A program made the position numbers and the translations under genes. A model generated the notes under the pieces. The model was not told where the DNA came from, did not search any database, and saw nothing but the letters and a program-made list of their open reading frames with translations. Positions 11,035-21,160 of a stretch of 64,000 bases of DNA are shown here, one piece after another; the stretch's first letter is position 1, and each line of letters starts with the position of its first letter. Origin of the DNA: Macrothele yani (taxonomy: Eukaryota > Arthropoda > Arachnida > Araneae > Macrothelidae); NCBI GenBank assembly GCA_039090855.1, contig CM076990.1, positions 203,365,232 to 203,429,231 of the forward strand, given 5' to 3'.

Positions 11035-12397
11035 TTTTTTTAATTAATTCACGATTGCAAAGCCATATTTGAATGAAATTAATGTAAAACATACCTTGAT
11101 CCATGACAAAAAGGAATGTCTCACAGAAGGTGCTGGACGTGCCTACCGCCAGCGTCCAGGCACATATTCACCGGACGCTCCATATTGGCGAGCGTGCGAT
11201 GTAGCTTAGCGAAGTCGATGGCAGCAATTTCAGGTGTGATGTTGTCCTTCAGTTCCTCAATCGACACTGGCTTGTTGGCGTAAACCTTGCTTTTTAAAAG
11301 TTCCCAGAGGAAGAAATTTGGGGGTGTCAGGTCAGGAGACCTAGGCGGCCACATGTCTTTGTAGATAATCCTGTCCTGGAAAAAGCTACGAATTTCTGCC
11401 ATGATCTTATTGAAGGTGTGGCACTTTGCACCGTCTTGTTGAAAGTAACCATCTGCAAGTTGCTGATCATCGAGCTGGTTCACAAGGTCCTTATAGATTT
11501 TCAAGTATCGGTCGGTATTCACCGTGTCTTTAAAAAAGATTGGCCCAATGATACGGCGTCGGGACACCACACACCAGACACAGATTTTCACTGGATGCAA
11601 TGACTCTTCATGGATGGTGTGAGGATTATCATTGACCCACACCCGTATATTTTGCGTGTTTACAAAGCCGGATAAATGGAACCATGCTTCGTCAGCAAAC
11701 CATGCTTTGTCCTACAGGGAGGTGTTTTCGGTGAAATACTTGGTAAACCATTGACAATATGTCAATCGCTTTGCAAAATCCGGTGGCTGTAATTCGTTCA
11801 CAGTCGTGATACCGTACGCCTTAATCTTTGCCTGTTTGACTTTTCTTTGACATGTCGAATATGGTTGTCCAGTCTCTTGGGATAGCCGAAGAACAGATTT
11901 TCATTAGGATGCCAATAACCGCTGCTTCACATCCTCTATTGTGTCCTCCGCTCTCTGGGGTCTTCCGCCCGTATGCGGATCTACCAAGCTATTCAGTCTC
12001 TCCAGCTTTTTCACCAGTTTCAAAATGGTGGCTGTGGTGGGTGATTTACCAGCACCAAATTTCTTCAGAAACTCCTTCTGACATTGTTTGAAGGAACCGG
12101 TTACCCAGTACTGACGCACAATGAACGCACACTCTTTAATTGAGTACACCATCTTCATTCGACCTTCCCGCTTAAACTGCCTGTGGAGGCACGCTATTCT
12201 CTCACCACTACTAGACAGATGCGCGTCAGTGCAACTCCACCCAGCTGTGCCGGGGAGAAATTTCATTCACAGGTAATGTTTGTGGACTGCTTCGTCAGGG
12301 AATAAAGAACCGATCCGTTCGGGTTTCACGCTCATCGTATATGCCCAATCTCATTTATTCTACATAAGCAGTATTCAGTCCTGAGTGAATCACCATG
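10576..12397 (-). mobile_element. Mariner-4 with terminal repeat expanded into a satellite
   Basis: Tc1/mariner-superfamily element at a TA dinucleotide; the empty site is visible at 31112 in the paralogous block (ATCAAATACGGG). The right terminal repeat, read inward, is TACATGGTGATTCACTCAGG. The left end begins TACAGGGTGATTCACTCGGG and is repeated about 14 times. The transposase is on the reverse strand. The element is 1,822 bp, of which about 460 bp is the expanded left end. Confidence 0.9.
11121..12266 (-). pseudogene. Mariner-4 transposase (DUF4817-type N-terminus), three in-frame stops
   Basis: One frame runs about 382 codons with no frameshift, broken only by two adjacent stops (about 11901-11906) and one more at about 11713. 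A likely start is MKMVYSIKECAF at 12158. The N-terminal HTH of the type often annotated DUF4817 (ECAFIVRQYWVTGSFKQC) is followed by a DDE domain with ADEAWFHLSGFVN, YFQQDGAKCH and PRSPDLTPPNFFLW, so all three catalytic Asp residues are present. Restored activity is not implied; the stops inactivate it. Confidence 0.85.
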
Positions 12398-12815
12398 TAT
12401 GAGGATGACACATCTCAAGAAGGGAAAACATAGAAGAAAGTGTATGGAATTAGCTAGCGCTTGCAGTTTATTGAGGGTTGGCGCCTCCTAGGTATGAGCT
12501 GACTTTTGTAAAAAATCCTACTAGATTTCGACGCTGTTGTACCACATATATCCCTCGTGCCTGATATTCCAAATGAAATAAACAAAATACAATATAAGAA
12601 TTTTCAAGGAGGAAAACGGGCTTCGCAATGAGATTAAGCGTTTCATTTTTTTGCGGGAATACAGAAGAAGCGGGCCCCAAATCCGACCTCTTAACAGCAG
12701 ATGCCTAACTGAACAAGTTACAAGAAGTCGCCGCTTTCCAGAGAGATTACTTACTGGAGAATATTTGAAGTATCCAGAGCCGTCATTTCTTAACTACGGT
12801 TTTCGTCCACACAAG
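12398..12815. other. Duplicated non-coding block (right part), paired with 31114-31515
   Basis: Continues the block interrupted by mariner-4. Shared landmarks with 31190-31510 include GAGCTGACTTTTGTAAAA / AAGCTGACTTTTGTAAAA and GGTTTTCGTCCACACA / GGTTTCGTCCACACA. No gene seen. Confidence 0.75.
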
Positions 12816-12819
12816 AGTT

Positions 12820-12990
12820 GCAAATGGGTCAAAGTCCCCAAACGCTTTAATAACGTTTTGAGCGGCAATTCCTGCAGAATGACCCAGTTTAAATTCATTC
12901 AGGAACATGACTCTCAAATCCGGCGTCTTCATGTTTCCTTTGCAAGCCATGTTACTTCCAAACAAACCCCGTCTAGACCTTGTTTTTCAC
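12820..12990 (-). pseudogene. 5' fragment of a mariner-2-type transposase
   Basis: Reverse strand reads ACKGNMKTPDLRVMFLNEF then KLGHSAGIAAQNVIKAFGD, closely matching the N-terminus of mariner-2 (4338-4445). The remainder of the element is missing, so this is a truncated copy. Confidence 0.75.
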
Positions 12991-12999
12991 ACGTGCTAG

Positions 13000-13290
13000 C
13001 TATTTATACATACATATAACTATACTTTGCTATTCTTAATACCTTTTTTGTAATTCCATGGTTAAACCTTTCAATCCTTTCTACTCCTTTTACTCCACTT
13101 TTCAAAAGAGAAAAATTTCGGACTTACTTTCAAATGCTGAAAATGCGCTGGGTATTCCTTGTTAAAGTGTTAACGACATACATTTCCTACTGAAATACAT
13201 AGACGTTTCAGAAATCTATCGTCTCGGGAAATTTCCAAAGAGTAACGGTTAAATTTTTCTTCAATCTGAAAGCAAAATGCTTATTTTTTG
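13000..13290. other. Non-coding 5' flank of copy 2
   Basis: AT-rich with no gene visible. It sits left of an old SINE in the same relative position as 55350-55490 in front of copy 3, with only patchy similarity by eye. Confidence 0.35.
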
Positions 13291-13294
13291 TTCT

Positions 13295-13500
13295 GTTTTG
13301 GGGTTTAACGACCACCGTGACCAACTCGATGGGGTATCAGTAGTCACACGTCCAAAACTTAGGGCAATTTGTTCCAGGGAAGGGAAAGAGCCAGTGCTGC
13401 AATACAAACACAATACCCAGGCCCACTGGGATTTAAACCCGAACCCGTCTCGAAAGAATGGCCAGAAGCCTTCGCTCCTACTACGTTACCGGGGCCGGCA
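13295..13500 (-). repeat. tRNA-derived SINE, diverged
   Basis: Reverse-oriented copy of the window's main SINE. The conserved tail region GTTTAACGACCACCGTGA is at 13304; the tRNA-related head with a degraded B box lies near 13430 (GGATTTAAACCC). It is at the same place in copy 2's 5' flank as the split SINE of copy 3 (55494/56925), so it predates the duplication. Confidence 0.75.
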
Positions 13501-14360
13501 TGACATGATGGCCACCGGGACGTGATTTACGTAGTTATTCGAAATGGACATGGGGCTAAGTTCGTCTCTTCTCCTTTCACTCATCTCAGATTTAGTATCG
13601 CAATAAATATTTTTGAATCCATTCTGATAAAATTCCTCATGTGGAACCTTTATTAATATCAGAATTTATACTTTGATATTCTTAATGGCGCAAAGCCAGG
13701 ATGTTCGCTTATAGCTTAGGTGAAACCTCCCCGCGGAATAGAGGAAGAGAAAATATTTTATCTATCCGAATTTGTGAAAAACACTTAATTTTAGAAAGAA
13801 AACAAATGTCTGGTAAACAAGCAACACAGGAGCTAAGAGCAAGAGAGCAGAAGATTACGAATTACTTGATAAATAGCTTAGACTCAGGTGACCTCTATAC
13901 ATGCACTTTAGCATATCCTAAAAGTTTTGTTCCAATGGCGACAGCATTTGAAGCCTCAATTATGCAACTCGTTGCCCTGAAAAAAGGAAAAGAAAGCCGA
14001 AAAAGTTCCTACTCTTGAGGACGAAATTCCCACATGAATTTGCTCCAGTAGGTTGAGGACTGCAACAGTTCCGGTTTCCACTAGATGACGCCGAAATTGG
14101 AGTAATGAGGTTTCAGCAACAGATTCGTGGGCCGTTTTAGGAAAACCAATAACCTGAGTTGCGGAAACTTCAATACGTCATAAAGAAAAGCAAAACAGCT
14201 TTGCAGTAGCCTACAGGTACAAACTTTCAGAAATTTTAATTCTGATGTAGAAAATATTTGGATTTTTGAGTTTATGGCTCTCATGACGAGCACTAATGTA
14301 GATCATTAATTTAATTTAGTTTCTACATTGTTGCTGTTTTTTGTTTAGATCGAGACCCAG
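13501..14360 (+). other. 5' flank and leader of sulfotransferase copy 2
   Basis: Aligns with 56926-57930 of copy 3 once later insertions there are removed (CTCAGATTTAGTAT, GTGAAACCTCCCCGC / GTGAAACCTCCCGCT). The segment ends with a pyrimidine tract and TTTGTTTAG just before the ATG, present in both copies, which looks like a 3' splice site joining an upstream leader exon. No promoter can be assigned. Confidence 0.65.
14339..14349 (+). promoter_or_regulatory. Likely 3' splice acceptor before the sulfotransferase ATG
   Basis: TTTTTGTTTAG follows a T-rich tract and lies 11 bases before ATG in copy 2. The equivalent TTTGTTTAG in copy 3 ends at 57918, 12 bases before ATG. Conservation in both copies supports an intron in the 5' leader. 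Inferred; no transcript was seen. Confidence 0.5.
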
Positions 14361-15320
14361 ATGGAAACCCCTGGAAAAGTAACTCCTGTTTATAAGGACG
14401 TGGACGGATTTCGCCTCCCTGGATTATTATCTGTTGATGCATATCGTTCAGCTCTATCTTACAACCCCCCAGATGACATATTCATCGTTACATATCCTAA
14501 GTGCGGAACGACATGGGTTCAGACCATAGTAGCTTGCATCTACAAAAATGGCAAGCCCTTCGAAAGCGCCTTTGAATTTTTCACCCAGACACCATTCTTG
14601 CAACTCACAGGTGCCGAGGCAGCGAACACAATGAAATGACCGGGCGCATTAAAAGTTCATTTACCATTTCGCCTCACTCCATACAGTCCGGACGCAAAGT
14701 ACATATTTATAGCGAGGAACCCGAAGGATTGCTGCGTATCCTTCTACCATCACACCAAATCTATGCCGGTATATCAGTTTGCTGATGGAGAATTTGATGT
14801 CTATTTCGAGGTCTTCTTAAATGGTGAGGTAGACTTCGGAGATTACTACGACACCCTTCTGTCCTGGTACGAGCACAGAGATGACCCTAATGTGCTCTTC
14901 ATTACTTATGAACATCTCAAAGAGAACATTGAGAAATACGTCCTAGAGATAGCGGGATTCATTGGTGCTAAGTACCAAGAAGAACTGGAAAAGGAACCAG
15001 AGTTCTTGAAAAAAGTAATCAAACACAGCAGCTTCGGTTACATGAAGAAAGCTCACAACCGGCATCTTGCCGAGTTTTCCAGCCTTCCCAAGGAAGTAAT
15101 CGCGAATAATCCTGATCTTCCGGAGGTAATCAAGAAAGTGTTCACATCGAAAGATCCAGTGTTCAGTTCGGATGCTTCTTTTATGAAAGTTGTGAGGAAA
15201 GGCATTATTGGTGATTGGAGAAACCACTTCTCAGAACAACAAAATGAACGCTTCGAAAAACAATACCGCAAAAGAACTGCAGGGACGGCCATTCCTGAGC
15301 TTCGGAAGAAATATATGTGA
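14361..15320 (+). pseudogene. Sulfotransferase copy 2, one nonsense codon
   Basis: A single open frame of 320 codons with one internal TGA at 14637-14639 (codon 93), where copy 3 has AGA (Arg). Everything else expected is present: PAPS-binding YPKCGTTWVQ (about residues 45-54), catalytic-His motif KVHLPF just after the stop, ARNPKDCCVSFYHH, and the C-terminal RKGIIGDWRNHF. In-frame indels against copy 3 cancel in length. The break removes the catalytic His and everything after it. The sparse damage suggests a recent pseudogene, a null allele or a sequencing error. Substrate unknown. Confidence 0.9.
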
Positions 15321-15375
15321 ATTTTTAGCATGATTTGTAAATGAATTTCTGAAATCTAGTTACGTAATTTTAATA

Positions 15376-16914
15376 CACTTCCGGACAATTGCTAAGGACG
15401 GATGACAATAGCAACGATAGCAACCATAAAATGGAACTCAGGAAAATGTGGAAATTAGCATAAGTGCGGGATAGAGTAAGACGTGTTGTGCGTATGCAAA
15501 TTTTGGATTGCGGAACTTGTTCGTGACGTCTTAGCGCTGCTAAGAGATATAAAGGATTTGACGCGTATTGACCGTTATTGTTCAAATGCAAAGTTGAAAG
15601 GGAAAGAATCAATTGACGAACTTGCAATTTTCAGTATGTCTCCCCGACATCACCTAGATGATTTTACGCGTGGCCGTATTATTGGCCAGATTGAAGAAGA
15701 GCGAAAAATAACAGATGTTGCCAGGGAGTTCGACGTCAGCCACAGTGTTGTTTCAAGGCTTTGGAAATAATTTCAAACAAATGGAGAGTGTAGCAAATGT
15801 CACGGGGGAGGTTGTGTTAGCAGTACGACACCTGCAGAAGATCGGTACATAGTGCTATCAACAAAAAGACACCGGCGCAGCACAGCTAGTGAGGTAGCAA
15901 ATCAGTTTATCGCTGCTACTGGCAAGAGGATCTCCCGAAAACTGTCGCCAGACGTTTGCATGAAGGAGGACTATACGCCCGCCGTCCTGTTGTGTGCATC
16001 CCATTGTTCAGACGTCACCGTACCGCCCGTTTGCAATGGTGCCATCAACATCGCAATTGGACTGATAACGACTGGTCTGCTGTCCTCTTCTCAGATGAGA
16101 GTAGATACAGTCTATCGTCTGATTGTCGACAACAACTGATCTAGCGTGATAGTGGTACTGCATATTGTCCAGCAAACATACAGGAAAGGGACCGATATCC
16201 GACATGTAGTGTCATGGTATGGGCTGGCATCATGATCAATGGCCGTATGTCCCTCTATGTGCTTCCAACTGGGACTATGACTGGCCAACGATACATTAAT
16301 GATGTTCTGCTACCTCATGTTCGCATGTTCCGTGGTGCTGTCGGTGATAGATTCATTTTCATGGACGACAACGCAACATGTAATCGAGCAGTCGCTGTCC
16401 AGGAGTGTCTTGAGAGCGAGGATATTCAACGCCTCGTATGGCCAGCACGTTCTCCAGATTTGAATCCCATTGAAAATGTGTGGGATGCTTTGGGGAGGAG
16501 TCTTGCTGGTCGTCAATGCCCTCCAATAAACAAGGACACCCTCATCCGTGCACTGACAGACGAATGGGATAAATTACCCCAACAGCTGCTTGATAATGTT
16601 GTGCAAAGCATGACACGACGTGTGGAATCTTGCATCGCCCTCCATGGTGGCCATATCCCGTATTGACATCTTAGGCCGGAACGCCTGCGGACGGTAATTG
16701 CATTTTTTTCATGTTTACGTATTCTGCACAAAGTGGCCTGTTTGTCCCTTGAACACGTTCCAAAGCCTTCTGGATTTCAGAGCACAATAAATTGTCTTTC
16801 TTGTAATGTCCTGGCATTCTGACATTATTTTATTTCACTTGGCATCCAACCACACTTACTTTTTATGCGCTATATAGCCGTTTATGATCCGTCCTTAGCA
16901 ATTGTCCAGCAGTG
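15376..16914 (+). mobile_element. Tc1-C, 1,539-bp Tc1-like transposon in copy 2's 3' flank
   Basis: Flanked by TA on both sides, with inverted ends GGACAATTGCTAAGGACGGA and its complement at the right. The host flank resumes exactly at 16915 (TATTTCCTTTTATGTCTAT), matching copies 1 and 3. It has the same length as the Tc1 element at 34708-43611 once the LTR insertion and its duplicated bases are removed, so the two are sister copies. Confidence 0.95.
15636..16666 (+). pseudogene. Tc1-C transposase, broken
   Basis: Tc1-family DDE transposase of about 340 codons. Start at MSPRHHLDDFTRGRIIG (15636). N-terminal HTH to about 15770, then a TAA stop where the sister copy has TCA. One A is missing from an A-run near 15940 (frameshift). 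FSDESRYSL carries the first Asp. A TAG at about 16141, at a Trp position, is shared with the sister copy. The tail from 16214 is intact with MDDNATCN, WPARSPDLNPIENVWDA and the typical HGGHIPY ending. Inactive. Confidence 0.9.
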
Positions 16915-17833
16915 TATTTCCTTTTATGTCTATTTAGCCAAGTTCAGGACTTTTCATGCAGAAATTTATTACCGTTTCTGTGTTAATTTTGACTGACATT
17001 TCTTTCCATGAAAAATTTTAATCTAACGTGAGAAGTTATTTTTCATAGAAATAGGTAACCCAAACTGGAGTATGTGTCGTAAGTTTGGATTTTGCAGCAA
17101 TGATTTTAAAAGGAGACTGTCAGTTGATTATTAAAAAGCTTGGTTTTAAAATACCTGCCTAGCTATTCCATTAATTTATGTTCTAAATAAAACCTTACTT
17201 CTATCCAACTGGCAAAGTTTTCTAAAGGCATCTAACGTGCTTTAAGAAACACCTTCCTCTTAATGTGTTGGAGAAAAATCAGTTTCGTCTACATCTGTTC
17301 TTTTGGTTTCATTTTATCAACCCGTCGGCATTTTTTTGCAAATGAAGTTTACATCAAGTAAGTAGCTTTTCTCTGTAAATTATTTATTTCTGATTTTACA
17401 GAGAAAAGCATTCAGAATAAAAGAACCTGGTTCAGTTCAGGTGGGTGATGAGGAAATGCAAATCACCGTAAAGAAATTTATGCATGAAACTAAATTTGCA
17501 CCGTCAACAAAAATAGAAAGCTACGAATAAGTAAACAGTACTTAATTTATAGTCGAACCAAAAACAAAAGTCTATAAACACAAAGTAACGAAAGTAACTA
17601 ACAGCGTCCATATGCAACGGCATATGTTTTATCACACGAAGCTTTGGAATGCATGTTTGGTAAAGTCGAATGTCTCTGCAAGCTTACTACGTATTACCAG
17701 CGAGCAACTTAAGAATTGAATTACACTGCTCGACCCTGAATTGTTCCGCCCAGAAAGAGTTGCCAAATCAGCCGGAAACCACCAGTGATGTAGACTATGA
17801 GTTGGATAAAGACTTGATTTTGAAGGCAGTATA
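16915..17833. other. 3' flank of sulfotransferase copy 2
   Basis: Resumes copy 2's flank and aligns with copies 1 and 3 to about 17520. From 17520 to 17810 similarity fades, and no gene is visible. A short palindromic-looking insertion (TACAGAGAAAAGC with TTTTCTCTGTAAA, about 17368-17408) is seen only in copy 2. Confidence 0.65.
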
Positions 17834-18008
17834 CTGGTTTGACAGGCTCCAAGAGAGCAGTCAATGCACTGATGTCGAGATTTGCATTAGACACACGGTG
17901 CGGCTTAGAGTGATACAGTCCTCTAACCCTGTCCTTGAGTATGTGGGATATAGCAGCGTTCTCGAAGGCAGAGAAGAGTCTTTCAAGCGTCGCTAAGTGA
18001 GGCCCCAT
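17834..18008 (-). pseudogene. Old Tc1-like transposase remnant, copy in unit 2
   Basis: Same remnant as 5400-5715 and 60785-61100 (GTGATACAGTCCTCTAA landmark at 17911). It is cut short on the right by the TA-site insertion of Tc1-F at 18010. Confidence 0.65.
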
Positions 18009-18009
18009 A

Positions 18010-19219
18010 CACTGAAGAGCAATTTAATTATAGATACCTGTCTAGTAACGTGTAGCACCATCTTTCGCCCTGATGACGTTGGTGATTCGTCTCGGCATGG
18101 ACTCGACAAAACACCGGAAGCGTTGGGAAGCTATACGGATTCACGACCCCTGAACAAGCTCCCACAGTCCACAAAGATTTGATGGAGGGGGGTCAGAGCC
18201 TCGAACATCTCTCTCGATGGCATCCCAGATGGGCTCCATGGGATTGAGGTCAGGTGACCTAGCTGGCCAAGAAAGCGAGGTCACGTCGGTGGAGTGTTCA
18301 TCCAACCATTCGGATACAATTCGGTAGCGATGGCACGGTGCATTGTCTTGTTGCAGGATGAGGTCCCCAGTGGGATGTTGAAGACGCACAAACGGGAGCA
18401 AATGGTCGGCCAGGATATCCCGGTAACGTTGACCTGTGAGGGATGATGTCTTACGTACCTGGGGTGTCATTTCAGTTTACGTAAGCAGTCCCTAGACGAG
18501 AATGCCACACCCACCAGCTTGAAGAGTACCCTGCTGGCAAGAAGGATCCATCGCTTCATTTAGTTTGCGCCGTACTCGTATCCTGCCATCCGCATGTACC
18601 AACGTGATATCGACTCATAGTCCAGGCAACATTTTTCCACATGTCTAGGGTCCAGTGACGATGTTCCCGCGCCCATGCTAATCTTTGCACCCTGTGATGT
18701 GCGGTCAGAAGCGGTACTCTCGTGGGACGATGGCTTCTGTACCCCATAGATGGTTCTGGATAGTGTGACTTCTTACACGTTTTTGTTCACCAGCGTTAAA
18801 TTGCCGAGTGATTTCTTGCACTGTGGCCCGTCTATCCGCTGTTACAATGCGAGCTAGCCGACGATGACCCCGCTCATCCACACGCTGTTTTCCACGGCAG
18901 TTGGCCCTAGCAGGGATGTTTTACCGGATTCGATGTACTCACGGTTCATCCGTGACTCAGTGGCTCGTGAAAATCCCAGTGCCTGCACGACTTCCGAGAT
19001 GGAGTGACCCATTCGTCGGGCCCCGACAATTTGCCCACGATCAAATCCGCTTAGATCCTTCTTCTTACCCATACTGCGTCCGACTCTTACCGATTCCCGT
19101 CGCATCACTCCTTATATTGTCGGATAGCTGCATACGTCATGTCGTTTCTGTTTTCAGTGCCGCCCACAGCGCCACATTTACATAACGCCAGATGTCTCTA
19201 ATTCAATTGCTCTTCAGTG
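18010..19219 (-). mobile_element. Tc1-F, 1,210-bp Tc1-like transposon
   Basis: TA-flanked, with inverted ends CACTGAAGAGCAATT at the left and AATTGCTCTTCAGTG at the right. It encodes a transposase on the reverse strand. A 5'-truncated relative (Tc1-G) is at 28748-29834. Confidence 0.95.
18047..19072 (-). pseudogene. Tc1-F transposase, frameshifted
   Basis: Starts MGKKKDLSGFDRGQIVGARR at 19072: Tc1 HTH domain, then frame changes after about 18880. The middle part (GYRSHRPTRVPLLTAHHRVQ) is in another frame, 18747-18556. The C-terminal half, 18470-18141, contains ILQQDNAPCH and WPARSPDLNPMEPIWDAIE, the second and third catalytic acidic positions. Multiple disruptions; not functional. Confidence 0.85.
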
Positions 19220-19289
19220 TATATGCTCGCTGGTTAATAGTCCTGCGCTTTTTACAGTTGCGTATATCGCGCAATACATATATGTTCAG

Positions 19290-19925
19290 ACAAAGGCAGT
19301 TTGGAAAAAGAACTTTATTTCCTTAAACGTGTTGCAATACAGCGAGGATACAACCCTTCCATTATAGACAGGGCTCTAAAAAATTCCTTAAACCGAAGCC
19401 TATCTCCACGTTAACTCCTGTGATGCGCCCATTTGAGAGAAGTTTGCCATTATTACATTTTCCCGTGACATTGCCTACAAAATTTCAAGAATTCTCAAAA
19501 CCTTTAATTTTAAAGTAATTCTGAAATCCATAAACAAAATTAAGTTTTTAGGATCAAAGAACAATGTTGAAGATAACAACTCGTGGGGAATTTATCAAAT
19601 TCCATGTGAATGTGGAGCTTCGTATATAGGAAAGACCCGTAGAGTCTTGCATTTGCGATTGAAGGAGCAGAAGACCTACATTCGAAACTATGACCTAAAG
19701 AAGTCATCGATGGCTAAACAATGTTACGAAAAGGACTATAAAGTTCTCTCTGAAGAAGCAAAACTAATTGACAAGCCAGGCTCAACCCCCAAATTTGATA
19801 TTTTGGAAGCTTTCCATATATATCAGAAATCTTCGCAACTTGTTTATGACATGGCAGCCATACCATTTCTATCAAGCCCGTGGAAGCAACTAACCAAAAC
19901 CCGTGACTGTAAACGCCATTTATGA
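19290..19925 (+). pseudogene. Penelope-like element 3' fragment with GIY-YIG endonuclease
   Basis: Degraded reading frame with the RT-to-endonuclease connector of Penelope-like retroelements (LKRVAIQRGYNPSIIDRAL near 19325), then a GIY-YIG nuclease core: GIYQIPCECGASYIGKTRR at about 19590-19645. The open tail 19647-19925 continues the domain. The RT itself is missing here; an RT of the same class without the nuclease lies at 51745-54900. In Penelope elements this nuclease nicks the target for retrotransposition. Broken by stops upstream; inactive. Confidence 0.8.
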
Positions 19926-19929
19926 TATC

Positions 19930-21160
19930 ATATACAATTTGAATATTTACCTCCATTCGTCCTGATGAAGCTAAATCAATACCAAGAGAAACCATGGTCG
20001 ACTTGAAAAAATAAATATTTGTGACAAACCACGTTATATTATGTTAATATACAGAATTCGTGAGACTGTCTTGTAATAAAATTAGTTCAATTTTTCAATA
20101 AAATTTAGGGTTCTGTTGGTTCTACAGAAGATAGCCAGTTAAAAATTTAAAGTTATGTTGAAACAAATGCCCACGTAAGCGATAACTTACGTGACATACT
20201 TATCTGTTTTCTTGGGTATCGCAGCAGATTCGGTTCATACGATCGTTCCTTCATCTGCTGAAGGGCGAAAAATCGGTGATAAAGCTGAGTCGACGTCTTA
20301 TGCAGTTGCGCGCGTGTCAATAGAGTAAATAACTCCAAAGAGAAAAGATAAGTCAAATATGCATTTCACTTTGACGGATTATTCGGAAGAAATACGACGG
20401 ATCACTTCTTACAGGTGAGTTTTTACTTTGCATCACATCTTCAATATCCATAAAATTCGTTCTTTTGGAGCACGTTCGATCAGTGATGAAAGTAGGTGAG
20501 ATCAATGAAGAACGATGTTCCCCAAAATAATTGTAAATGGAACAGCGCTGCCTTAAATAAAATAATTATAAGCACAATTATGGCCGCCCCAGTGGTCGAG
20601 TGGTCAGAGGTTTTAGTTTCTGGTCGTTCGGCTGAGCTGCTATTGGACCCGAGATCCCGATGAGACGAGGGCGGTGCGGTGACCACACGACGCTGACTCC
20701 ACCCGGAACCAGTGACCTTAAATTAGCTCTAAGAAAGTCGCTAATCCGTGCCCACGAAAGTCGCTAAACCGTGAAACAAAAACAAAATGTACTTAGAAAT
20801 TGAAAGAAAAATCTGCTGTAAGGCTACACGAAAGAAATACAGTTCGTCTTCCTGGTCAGGCAGTTTACAGAAAAGTTCCACTTCAAACATTTTCTTTTCG
20901 CCTGGTAGGTACAGGGTATTCTTACAGTCGACTGTTTTTGGCAATCATTAATAAAAATGAAAGAATCGCAAACCATTAACATATTTGCTACTTAGTTTTA
21001 GAACACAGAACAGAGCAGGCTATTAAGAAAGTTACTTTGTGAGATTTGGCAGGGAAATAATCAATGAATTTTAAGTAATTTCAAGTTAGATGGAAAGGTT
21101 TCGTGATATTCGAGATTCCATCTGAATTACAAATTTATCGATTTAAAATTTTTTAAATTT
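19930..21160. other. Duplicated block X, paired with 49010-50128
   Basis: Non-coding block seen again about 29 kb away, with shared landmarks such as CACTTATCTGTTTTCTTG / CATACTTATCTGTTTTCTTG, GTGTCAATAGAGTAAATAA and GATCAGTGATGAAAGTAGGT. It contains a SINE-like insert (20578). It is interrupted on its right by an RTE LINE here and by Tc1-J in the other copy. Confidence 0.8.
20578..20770 (+). repeat. SINE-like element, second family, old
   Basis: Begins GCCGCCCCAGTGGTCGAGTGG, which resembles a tRNA-like A box, and continues to a CTGACTCCAC tail. The same insert lies at 49555-49730 in the paired block, so it predates that duplication. Its body differs from the main SINE of this window. Confidence 0.5.

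Noticed and set aside
10519..11043. 174-codon frame encoding an 11-residue repeat protein
   Set aside because: It is the 33-bp mariner end array read in frame; the opposite strand is equally open.
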